Assembly: GCA_934661005.1 (NCBI GenBank)
Contig: CAKUIK010000018.1
Location: 1-45,057, forward strand
DNA: 45,057 nucleotides
Source of the DNA: an uncultured Slackia sp.
GTDB lineage: Bacteria; Actinomycetota; Coriobacteriia; Coriobacteriales; Eggerthellaceae
Direction of reading: 5' to 3'
Both the position numbers and the translations under genes were made by a program. The notes under the pieces were generated by a model. It ran no database searches. It was not told the DNA's origin and saw only the letters and a program-made list of their open reading frames with translations. Shown piece after piece: positions 39,370 through 45,057 of the stretch. Within the stretch, counting starts at the first letter, position 1. Each line of letters starts with the position of its first letter.

Positions 39370-40971
39370 GTGACCCAGGCAACGTCTTCTAGCCAGAAAG
39401 TTCTCGTATTCGATTTCGGCGCTCAGTACGGGCAGCTTATCGCTCGCCGCGTGCGCGATTTGAATGTGTATTCCGAAATCGTGCCGTGTGATATCACGGC
39501 CGATGAGGTTCGCGAAATGGCGCCCTCCGCCATTATTCTTTCGGGCGGCCCCGCCTCTGTGAACGCTGAGGATGCACCGCGCGTCGACCCCGCGATTTAC
39601 GAGCTTGGCGTGCCTGTGCTCGGTTTTTGCTATGGCCACCAGATTACTGCCGTGACGCTTGGCGGCAGCGTTTTCCATCCCGAGGTGGGCGAGTATGGCG
39701 CGGCTGAGCTGCACGTAAGCGGCGGTGCTCTTTTCGAGGGCACTCCCGCCGACCAAACCGTGTGGATGAGCCACTTCGATGCCGTGAACGATGTGCCCGA
39801 GGGCTTCACCGTTGTTGCGTCGACCGACGTGTGCCCCGTGGCCGCGATGGAGAACGCTGAGAAGAAGATTTTTACCACGCAGTTCCATCCCGAGGTGAAG
39901 CATACCGAGTACGGCCAGCAGATTCTTTCGAACTTCCTGTTCAATATTTGCGGTCTTGAGAAGAATTGGACCATGGATAATCTGGTCGAGAGCATGACGG
40001 CCGATTTCCGCGAGACGGTGGGCGAGGATCGCGTTATTCTGGCGCTTTCCGGCGGCGTTGACTCGTCGGTCGTTGCCGCCCTTGGTGCTCGCGCTATTGG
40101 CAAACAGATGACCTGCGTGTTCATTAATCACGGTCTTTTGCGCAAGGGCGAGCCCGAACAGGTTGAAGAGGTTTTCACCAAGCAGTTTGATGTCGATTTC
40201 ATTCATGTGCATGCTGAAGACCGTTATGCCGAGCTTTTGGCCGGCGTGGTTGAGCCTGAAGAGAAGCGTCGCATTATCGGCACGCAGTTCTGGAAAGAGT
40301 TCTTCGCCGTGGCCCAGCAGCTCGAGACCGATGGCAAGCCGGTTAAGTACCTGGCGCAGGGCACCATTTATCCTGACATTATCGAGTCGGGCGCACGCAA
40401 AACGGGCGGCAAGACGGCTACCATCAAGAGCCATCACAATTTGATCCCGTTCCCCGATGGCGTGCATTTCGATTTGATCGAGCCGCTCGACCACTTCTTT
40501 AAGGACGAGGTTCGTGCGCTTGGTTTGGCGCTCGGTTTGCCGGCGCACATCGTGTTCCGCCAGCCTTTCCCGGGCCCAGGTCTCGCGATTCGCATCATCG
40601 GTGCGGTTGATAAGGAAAAGCTCGAGATTTTGAAGAATGCCGACGCGATTGTGCGCGAGGAGCTCGATGCGTACAACCAGCGTTTGTTCGAAGAGACGGG
40701 CGACCGCAATTCCGAGCATAGCTGCTGGCAGTATTTCGCCGTGCTGCCCGATATTAAGTCTGTTGGCGTTATGGGTGACGAGCGTACCTACCAGCGCCCT
40801 GTTATTCTGCGCGCTGTTGAGTCGAGCGACGCCATGACTGCCGACTGGGCCAAGCTTCCTTACGATGTGCTGGCTAAGATTTCCGGCCGTATTGTGGCCG
40901 AGGTTCCTGGCGCTAATCGCGTGTGCTACGACATCACGTCCAAGCCGCCCGCGACGATTGAGTGGGAGTAG
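39370..40971 (+). CDS. guaA: GMP synthase (glutamine-hydrolysing)
   Basis: GuaA converts XMP to GMP using glutamine and ATP. The 533-residue product has the N-terminal class I glutaminase with the nucleophile Cys in LGFCYGHQIT, the His/Glu in FTTQFHPEVKHTEYG, the ATP-pyrophosphatase P-loop VILALSGGVDSSVVAAL, and the C-terminal dimerisation domain ending in CYDITSKPPATIEWE. GTG 39370 is preferred as start because AAGGAG lies about seven bases upstream; a TTG at 39343 would add nine residues with no support. The 3' end of guaA is a recurrent integration site for mobile elements, and foreign-looking DNA follows. Confidence 0.97.
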   Translation: MTQATSSSQKVLVFDFGAQYGQLIARRVRDLNVYSEIVPCDITADEVREMAPSAIILSGGPASVNAEDAPRVDPAIYELGVPVLGFCYGHQITAVTLGGSVFHPEVGEYGAAELHVSGGALFEGTPADQTVWMSHFDAVNDVPEGFTVVASTDVCPVAAMENAEKKIFTTQFHPEVKHTEYGQQILSNFLFNICGLEKNWTMDNLVESMTADFRETVGEDRVILALSGGVDSSVVAALGARAIGKQMTCVFINHGLLRKGEPEQVEEVFTKQFDVDFIHVHAEDRYAELLAGVVEPEEKRRIIGTQFWKEFFAVAQQLETDGKPVKYLAQGTIYPDIIESGARKTGGKTATIKSHHNLIPFPDGVHFDLIEPLDHFFKDEVRALGLALGLPAHIVFRQPFPGPGLAIRIIGAVDKEKLEILKNADAIVREELDAYNQRLFEETGDRNSEHSCWQYFAVLPDIKSVGVMGDERTYQRPVILRAVESSDAMTADWAKLPYDVLAKISGRIVAEVPGANRVCYDITSKPPATIEWE

Positions 40972-41069
40972 TTACGCACATTATCGTGAGGTTGTTCTGG
41001 TGTAAGTTCTGATGTGCCATGATGCTCTGAAATTTGCGCTAATACCTCTAATCCAGTGACGCAGGAGCT

Positions 41070-41112
41070 GAGAAAGACCCTTTGGATGCAGTCCCAAAGG
41101 GTCTTTCTCTTA
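41070..41112 (+). terminator. Terminator of guaA
   Basis: A perfect 16-bp stem: GAGAAAGACCCTTTGG (41070-41085) pairs with CCAAAGGGTCTTTCTC (41094-41109) around an 8-nt loop, then TTATTG. It is probably the native guaA terminator, so the acquired segment would begin after it. Confidence 0.85.
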
Positions 41113-41399
41113 TTGCCTGACCTGCTATTAGAATCTATTTAGCTTTATCTACAAAGAATCCCTTAACTTCAATCTCACAATAATGTGCTGTTGTTCAGGA
41201 GCTTTAGACATCCCCGGCCAGAATTGTACTCACGGCACAGGAGAGCAGGTTCAAAGAGTTGAGTTTGGCACTCATAGTGTACTCACACTGCAGAAACGTT
41301 ATTCGGAAGCTATAATTTCAGTAAGGAAAGTCAGTCATGATATGTGAGGTTTGCAGAAATCTAGGCAAACTTTGAGCTTTTATGGAGCAAGGAGTCCAT
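41113..41399 (+). promoter_or_regulatory. A+T-rich leader region of the restriction-modification genes
   Basis: A perfect -10 TATAAT lies at 41311-41316, about 90 bp before the endonuclease start, with no clear -35. A near-repeat TGTACTCAC occurs at about 41227 (followed by GGCACAGG) and 41277 (followed by ACTGCAG). GTTTGC (near 41349) and GCAAAC (near 41365) make a small inverted repeat. No gene is seen here. Confidence 0.45.
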
Positions 41400-42146
41400 A
41401 TGGACAAGAAGGAACGAGATCGGATTCTCGAGAAGGCGCGAGTCTTTTTCAAAACGTCAATCGCTGATAGTCATGCCTCGAATACTCAGAAGCTGTCAAA
41501 ACTAAAGGCGTTCAACGTCAACCCATTTACCGTTCACTACCTCGCTTCATTTGCTTTCGGTGATGAGTCGCCAGAAAGTTTAGCTAAGGCGCTTATTTAC
41601 CCACGTGTTTTGGGGACGTCCATTGCCACAACTTTTGGAAATAACGTCCAAACATTTTGCCATGAAGTACTTGAGGGATTTGCGTCAACGACCGCTGGCA
41701 TGGATATTGAATTCATGGACGCCGTTGATGGACGTAAAAAGTATTGTCAGCTAAAGGCCGGACCCCAAACCATCAACAAGGATGACGTTGAGACCATTGA
41801 AGGTCATTTTGTTGGGCTTAAAAACCTAGCAAGGACAAATCACTTAACAGATTTCAATCCTATGACCGACTGCTGCGTGGGCATCCTTTACGGCGATCAT
41901 TCACAAATAAGCGCCAACTATAAAAAGATCGAAAAAGACTATCCAGTCTATACTGGCAAAGAGTTCTGGTTGCGTCTAACTGGGGATGAGACTTTCTACG
42001 AAGATCTTATCGGTGTCTTTTCCGACTGCGCAAAAGATTATACGGATACGAAATTGCTCGATGTAACCATCGAAGAGCTTGCTGATGATATCACCAAACA
42101 TTCTGAAGTGTTAAATTATGAGCTTGTTTCACTTCCGAAGGAATAG
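41400..42146 (+). CDS. Type II restriction endonuclease, TdeIII/PmeII-like
   Basis: The 248-residue protein resembles the TdeIII/PmeII group of type II restriction enzymes: NPFTVHYLASFAFGDESPESLAKALIYPRVLGTSIATTFGNNVQTFC, then the catalytic core MDIEFMDAVDGRKKYCQLKAGPQTINKDDVETI. The latter is a PD-(D/E)xK variant (D-x-E...QLK). Cleavage site cannot be read from the sequence; GGNCC for TdeIII is not assumed here. ATG 41400 is chosen since AAGGAG lies five bases upstream; ATG 41382 is an alternative. Codon and base use are A+T-rich relative to neighbours. The methyltransferase gene follows after 78 bp. Confidence 0.75.
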   Translation: MDKKERDRILEKARVFFKTSIADSHASNTQKLSKLKAFNVNPFTVHYLASFAFGDESPESLAKALIYPRVLGTSIATTFGNNVQTFCHEVLEGFASTTAGMDIEFMDAVDGRKKYCQLKAGPQTINKDDVETIEGHFVGLKNLARTNHLTDFNPMTDCCVGILYGDHSQISANYKKIEKDYPVYTGKEFWLRLTGDETFYEDLIGVFSDCAKDYTDTKLLDVTIEELADDITKHSEVLNYELVSLPKE

Positions 42147-42173
42147 TCGCCTAAAACTAGGTTTCACGCATAT

Positions 42174-42213
42174 ATAATAAATAACCCTTGCATATGCAAG
42201 GGTTATTTATTAT
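42174..42213. promoter_or_regulatory. Perfect 40-bp palindrome before the methyltransferase gene
   Basis: 42174-42193 and 42194-42213 are exact reverse complements (core AACCCTTGCAT / ATGCAAGGGTT, A+T-rich flanks). It ends one base before the Shine-Dalgarno GGAGGA at 42215-42220. As DNA it could be an operator for the HTH of the methyltransferase; as RNA its hairpin with the TTATTTATTATT tail could terminate the endonuclease message and mask the ribosome-binding site. Confidence 0.75.
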
Positions 42214-42224
42214 TGGAGGAATTT

Positions 42225-43490
42225 GTGGCTGACGATACTTTTGTAACAGTTACGGCAGCGTCCAGGGCGCTAGATGTGTCGGTTGACACTATTAGAAGAT
42301 GGAACAAGCTTGGGCTAATTAAGGCCGCAAGAGACAAGAATAATAAACGTTTATTCAATCTTAACGAGATTAAGAGACTTCAGAGCAAACTTAGCGGCGG
42401 TGATGATTCGACTGAGTATAAAGTCCTGAAGAGCTCCAAGTCATACAAAGAAGCAGCATGCGTTGATTTGTTTGCCGGTGCGGGGGGAACCGCTCTTGGC
42501 TTTCACAATGCAGGTATTCCTCATGTGATGCTTAATGAATTCGACAAAGATGCTGTATCTACCCTGCAAAACAACAGCAGAAAACATAAGCTGAACTGGA
42601 ATATTATTCCCGGCGATGTCAAAGATCTCGATTTCGCTGAGTATGAAGGCACTCCAGTAATTCAGGCAGGTTTCCCTTGCCAGGCTTTTTCCTATGCTGG
42701 TAAGAGTAAGGGGTTTGGAGATACGCGTGGCACCCTATTCTTTGAATTTGCTCGTGCGATTGAAACGATCAAACCCAAGATAGCGATTGGGGAAAACGTT
42801 CGAGGTCTCGTCAAACATGATGGAGGTCGCACTCTCGACACGATGCTTCATACGCTTGATGAGCTGGGTTACAGAGTGAATTACAAGGTTCTTCGAGCGC
42901 AGTATCTTGACGTCCCGCAAAAACGTGAGCGGCTGATCCTGTTCGCCGTAAGGAAAGACTTGGATCTCCCGATTCTATTTCCTAAGGAACGAGATTATTA
43001 CATTTCAATGCGCCAGGCGCTAAAAGATTGCCCTGAGTCGGAGGGTCAATCATACCCACAGAGAAAGGCTGAGATAATGGCCATGGTGCCGGAGGGCGGT
43101 AATTGGCGCGACCTCCCTGTTGAGATTCAAAAGGAGTACATGAAGGGCAGCTTCCACCTCACGGGCGGGAAAACCGGAATGGCAAGAAGGATGTCTTGGG
43201 ATCAACCTTGCTTGACTCTGACCTGCGCACCTGCCCAGAAACAAACCGAGCGTTGCCATCCGTCAGAAACAAGGCCCTTGAAGGTAAGAGAATATGCTCG
43301 CATTCAAACTTTTCCCGACGATTGGGAATTCTCCGGCAAAATGACTGCTCAGTATAAGCAGATTGGAAATGCCGTTCCGGTAAACCTCGGATATCACGTT
43401 GGCCGCTGCGTCTTGGCATCACTTGGTTGCATACCCGTCACAGAAGATATGGAACAAGTTGAAGCTCTCGAAGTAAAGCCGATGGATTAG
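42225..43490 (+). CDS. C5-cytosine DNA methyltransferase with N-terminal MerR-like HTH
   Basis: The 421-residue protein methylates cytosine at C5 in its recognition site. Residues about 5-55 form a MerR/excisionase-type winged helix-turn-helix (TVTAASRALDVSVDTIRRWNKLGLIKAARDKNNKRLFNLNEIKRL). From residue 78 the catalytic core shows motif I VDLFAGAGGTALGF, motif IV AGFPCQAFSYAG with C152, motif VI GENVRGL, motif VIII VPQKRERLILFAVR, a short target-recognition region and motif X QYKQIGNAVPVNLG. GTG 42225 follows GGAGGAATTT. The HTH is at the N-terminus, suggesting that it autoregulates the R-M genes, as in some known methyltransferases. The linked endonuclease is upstream. Confidence 0.92.
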   Translation: MADDTFVTVTAASRALDVSVDTIRRWNKLGLIKAARDKNNKRLFNLNEIKRLQSKLSGGDDSTEYKVLKSSKSYKEAACVDLFAGAGGTALGFHNAGIPHVMLNEFDKDAVSTLQNNSRKHKLNWNIIPGDVKDLDFAEYEGTPVIQAGFPCQAFSYAGKSKGFGDTRGTLFFEFARAIETIKPKIAIGENVRGLVKHDGGRTLDTMLHTLDELGYRVNYKVLRAQYLDVPQKRERLILFAVRKDLDLPILFPKERDYYISMRQALKDCPESEGQSYPQRKAEIMAMVPEGGNWRDLPVEIQKEYMKGSFHLTGGKTGMARRMSWDQPCLTLTCAPAQKQTERCHPSETRPLKVREYARIQTFPDDWEFSGKMTAQYKQIGNAVPVNLGYHVGRCVLASLGCIPVTEDMEQVEALEVKPMD

Positions 43491-43540
43491 GGGCGCGGGG
43501 AATCCCCCGCAAACGGGCGCGCGATGGGCGCCTCCGTTCT

Positions 43541-43571
43541 CCTATGCCGAGGATTTGTCCGACGGCATAGG
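43541..43571. terminator. Hairpin between convergent methyltransferase and AAA ATPase genes
   Basis: CCTATGCCG (43541-43549) pairs with CGGCATAGG (43563-43571), with an inner GGA-TTTG-TCC mini-stem. A smaller hairpin, GCGGGG/CCCCGC, lies at 43495-43510 directly after the methyltransferase stop. Either may end the plus-strand transcript; neither has a T-run. Confidence 0.5.
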
Positions 43572-43676
43572 CTACTTGCTGGATTTCCCAATCAGCCCGC
43601 ATCCCTTGAAAAGTGCTGCCCGCCGGTGTCACGCCAATGCGATTGCCAGCCGCGACTCCGCCGCCGCGCAATGCAA

Positions 43677-43704
43677 ACGGGGCCGCTCTTGCGAACGACC
43701 CCGT
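43677..43704 (-). terminator. Terminator of the minus-strand AAA ATPase gene
   Basis: ACGGGG (43677-43682) pairs with CCCCGT (43699-43704) around an internally structured loop. On the minus strand the stem is followed by TTTGCATT, about 30 bp after the ATPase stop codon. Confidence 0.5.
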
Positions 43705-43734
43705 GACGGCGATGACGGCAGTGAAGGCAGGTTT

Positions 43735-44742
43735 CTATATAGCCGGTTTCCCTTCACTGCCTTCACCACTTTCATCCTCTATGCGCCGAAGCGTCACCAG
43801 CTGGCCCGCGCTGGTGTGCTTCTTGGCGTAGCGCACGCCCCTGGAGAGCATGAAGCCGCTGTTCTGCGCGAGGTGCTTGCCCAGCACGGGGACCGTCACG
43901 CCCTCGATCCCCGCAGCCTCCATAAGGTTGCTCATGGTTCCCTGCCAGATGCTCACGCCGCGCGACATGAAGTCGAGCGTGCGCATAACGCAATCGGGGA
44001 CGTCGCGCTCCTCGAGCTCCTCCTCGCTGGTTTTGCCCACCAGCTCCCAGATGCAGTTTTTGAGCCGCAGCTTCAGTTCTTGGAACCGCACGTCGCGCCC
44101 CGTTATGGAAAGCGTCGCGTCGGCGGCGCCCCTGTTGGGCCTCGACAGAACCCAGGTGCTGTCGGCACTCCCCGTGATTCCGTTGGTACCGGAAACCGTG
44201 TTCATCACGTCGCTGTCGGCCTGCTTGCGCGTGTGGTGCACGGCGACGAGGCACGCGGCATGGTCGTCGGCCAGCTTCTTCAGCGCGCCGAAGTCGCGGT
44301 AGTCGGCCGCATACAGGCTGTCGCTGCTCGGCCTGCGCACCTTTTGGAAGGTGTCCACTATCACCAGGCGCACGTCGGGGTTCTCATCCAGGAAGCCGCC
44401 AATTTGCTCTGCTAGGCCTTCACCCAGGCAAGGTGCCGCGTTGCTCAGGAAGAAGCGCTCGCTAGCGACGTCGGATAGAGCCCAAAGGCGCTTCTTCACG
44501 CGCTCGTAGGTGTCCTCAAGGCACAGGTAGAGCACGCCGCACTTCTTGGTGGCGAAGCCCCAGAACGGGCTTCCTGAGCTTACGGCCAGGCCGATGGACA
44601 GGCACAGCCAGCTCTTCCCGCATTTCGGCGGCCCCGCGACGACGTGCCCGCCCAGGGGCAGCAGGTCCTCGATAATCCAATCGGCCTCGACGGGCGGCTC
44701 TTGGATGAGCTCGCTTGCGAGGCGCACGTCTAGCGCAGCCAT
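43735..44742 (-). CDS. RepA-like AAA/RecA-fold ATPase (plasmid/phage replication helicase type)
   Basis: The 335-residue protein is a RecA-fold ATPase similar to plasmid RepA and DnaB-like helicase proteins. The N-terminal EADWIIEDLLPLGGHVVAGPPKCGKSWLCLSIGLAV contains Walker A GPPKCGKS (37-44); VRLVIVDTFQKV near residue 121 is the Walker B strand; CLVAVHHTRK near 165 and GSADSTWVLSR near 195 are typical of this RepA/TOPRIM-linked helicase group. The C-terminal part is winged-helix-like. The start ATG 44742 follows GGAGGGGGCGG. It overlaps the next upstream gene by 13 bp. Typical of integrated elements; acts in replication of the element, by inference. Confidence 0.8.
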   Translation of the reverse strand: MAALDVRLASELIQEPPVEADWIIEDLLPLGGHVVAGPPKCGKSWLCLSIGLAVSSGSPFWGFATKKCGVLYLCLEDTYERVKKRLWALSDVASERFFLSNAAPCLGEGLAEQIGGFLDENPDVRLVIVDTFQKVRRPSSDSLYAADYRDFGALKKLADDHAACLVAVHHTRKQADSDVMNTVSGTNGITGSADSTWVLSRPNRGAADATLSITGRDVRFQELKLRLKNCIWELVGKTSEEELEERDVPDCVMRTLDFMSRGVSIWQGTMSNLMEAAGIEGVTVPVLGKHLAQNSGFMLSRGVRYAKKHTSAGQLVTLRRIEDESGEGSEGKPAI

Positions 44743-44948
44743 CGATCCGCCCCCTCCTGCACGGCCGCGGCGAACCACCTGCCGCGGGCATCCTGTCGAA
44801 GCTGCAGACCCGTCGCCGCGCATACGGCGTCGAGGCGGTCTTCCAGCGAGAGCGCGTAGTCGACGAGCTGCTCGCCGCTTGGCTCGCCCTCGAAGCCGTG
44901 GTCGCGCAGCCTGCGCCTTCGCTCCTCGATCCTTCCGAAATAGGACAT
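44730..44948 (-). CDS. Small hypothetical protein of the mobile element (72 aa)
   Basis: The 72-residue protein, starting MSYFGRIEERRRRLRDHGFE, is charged and helical, with LVDYALSLEDRLDAVCAATGLQL in the middle. It is not recognised. Its 3' end overlaps the ATPase start by 13 bp and its ATG at 44948 lies two bases after a TAG of a preceding frame, so it belongs to a tightly packed minus-strand operon. No clear ribosome-binding site is visible. Confidence 0.5.
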   Translation of the reverse strand: MSYFGRIEERRRRLRDHGFEGEPSGEQLVDYALSLEDRLDAVCAATGLQLRQDARGRWFAAAVQEGADRWLR

Positions 44949-44950
44949 CG

Positions 44951-45057
44951 CTAATCGCCCCGCTCCACGTGCAAGAGCGCGTCGCGGGGCGAGCACCGCG
45001 CGGTGGGAGCCCCTTCGCCGCCGAAGCCCTCGAAAAGCACTGCTAGCAGGCGAATCA
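44951..45057 (-). CDS. C-terminal fragment of a further element gene (cut by the window)
   Basis: On the minus strand a frame stays open from the window edge to TAG at 44953-44951, reading about 34 residues that include LLAVLFEGFGGEGAP and end LLHVERGD. It stops two bases before the ATG of the next gene, which fits operon packing. It is too short for family assignment. The frame could be open by chance in G+C-rich DNA. Confidence 0.35.
   Translation of the reverse strand, partial: IRLLAVLFEGFGGEGAPTARCSPRDALLHVERGD

Noticed and set aside
43438..43671. Minus-strand frame of 77 codons downstream of the AAA ATPase gene, including MRADWEIQQVAYAVGQIL
   Set aside because: It overlaps the end of the methyltransferase gene in antisense, crosses two hairpins, and lacks a ribosome-binding site at a usable distance.

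Overview
This window looks like the chromosome of a high-G+C anaerobic actinobacterium of the class Coriobacteriia, most likely family Eggerthellaceae (a Slackia-like gut organism). That placement is inferred from protein flavour and gene content: an actinobacterial mre/rod cluster joined to a B12-binding radical SAM/DUF2344 pair, class III fructose bisphosphatase, a bile-salt-hydrolase-type enzyme, a glycyl radical enzyme with its activase, and two Pit-type phosphate permeases. Genus cannot be fixed from the sequence alone. No tRNA, rRNA, CRISPR array or insertion-sequence transposase is visible.

Layout. 1-6178: a compact cell-shape operon mreB-mreC-mreD-mrdA-rodA. 6331-10484: a DUF697 membrane protein, the B12-binding radical SAM/DUF2344 pair and a small hypothetical protein. 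10485-10999: noncoding, with degenerate structured repeats. 11018-12607 (minus): an alanine aminotransferase (AlaA type) fused to an N-terminal XRE-type DNA-binding domain. It is preceded by an array of GTTCAATTTC-type inverted repeats and contains a well-formed internal ribosome-binding site at the domain boundary. 12857-15729: a NifX/NifB-like metal-cofactor protein, a YddG-like exporter and a DUF559-type nuclease-fold protein flanked by three copies of a dispersed motif. 16477-18872: a Pit phosphate transporter, a small membrane protein and a tandem universal stress protein, with a Pho-box-like direct repeat upstream. 19022-20525 (minus): a peptide-deformylase homologue lacking the catalytic Glu, and a choloylglycine hydrolase. 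20981-26838: two MFS transporters, a TatD-associated-type radical SAM protein, pyridoxal kinase, a small zinc-finger-like protein and the methyltransferase RsmJ. 27255-31446: class III FBPase, MTA/SAH nucleosidase and a second, divergent Pit permease behind three 11-bp direct repeats. 31804-36613: an operon of a glycyl radical enzyme, its activase and an NhaC-family antiporter or permease. 36842-40971: uracil-DNA glycosylase, a ClC-family transporter and guaA.

From about 41110 the composition becomes markedly more A+T-rich and carries a type II restriction-modification pair (TdeIII/PmeII-like endonuclease and C5-cytosine methyltransferase). The methyltransferase has its own MerR-like helix-turn-helix, and a perfect 40-bp palindrome lies just before its ribosome-binding site. 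From about 43491 the sequence is G+C-rich again and contains minus-strand genes of plasmid/phage-replication type (RepA-like AAA ATPase). The stretch from 41110 to the window end therefore looks like acquired DNA inserted next to the 3' end of guaA, a recognised integration hotspot.

Most promising for novelty: the DNA-binding-domain/aminotransferase fusion with its operator array and internal start; the glycyl radical enzyme with a C-x-Q active-site motif in place of the usual C-x-E; the HTH-fused methyltransferase with its palindrome; and a strong terminator stranded between two divergent genes, which suggests an attenuator or small RNA.
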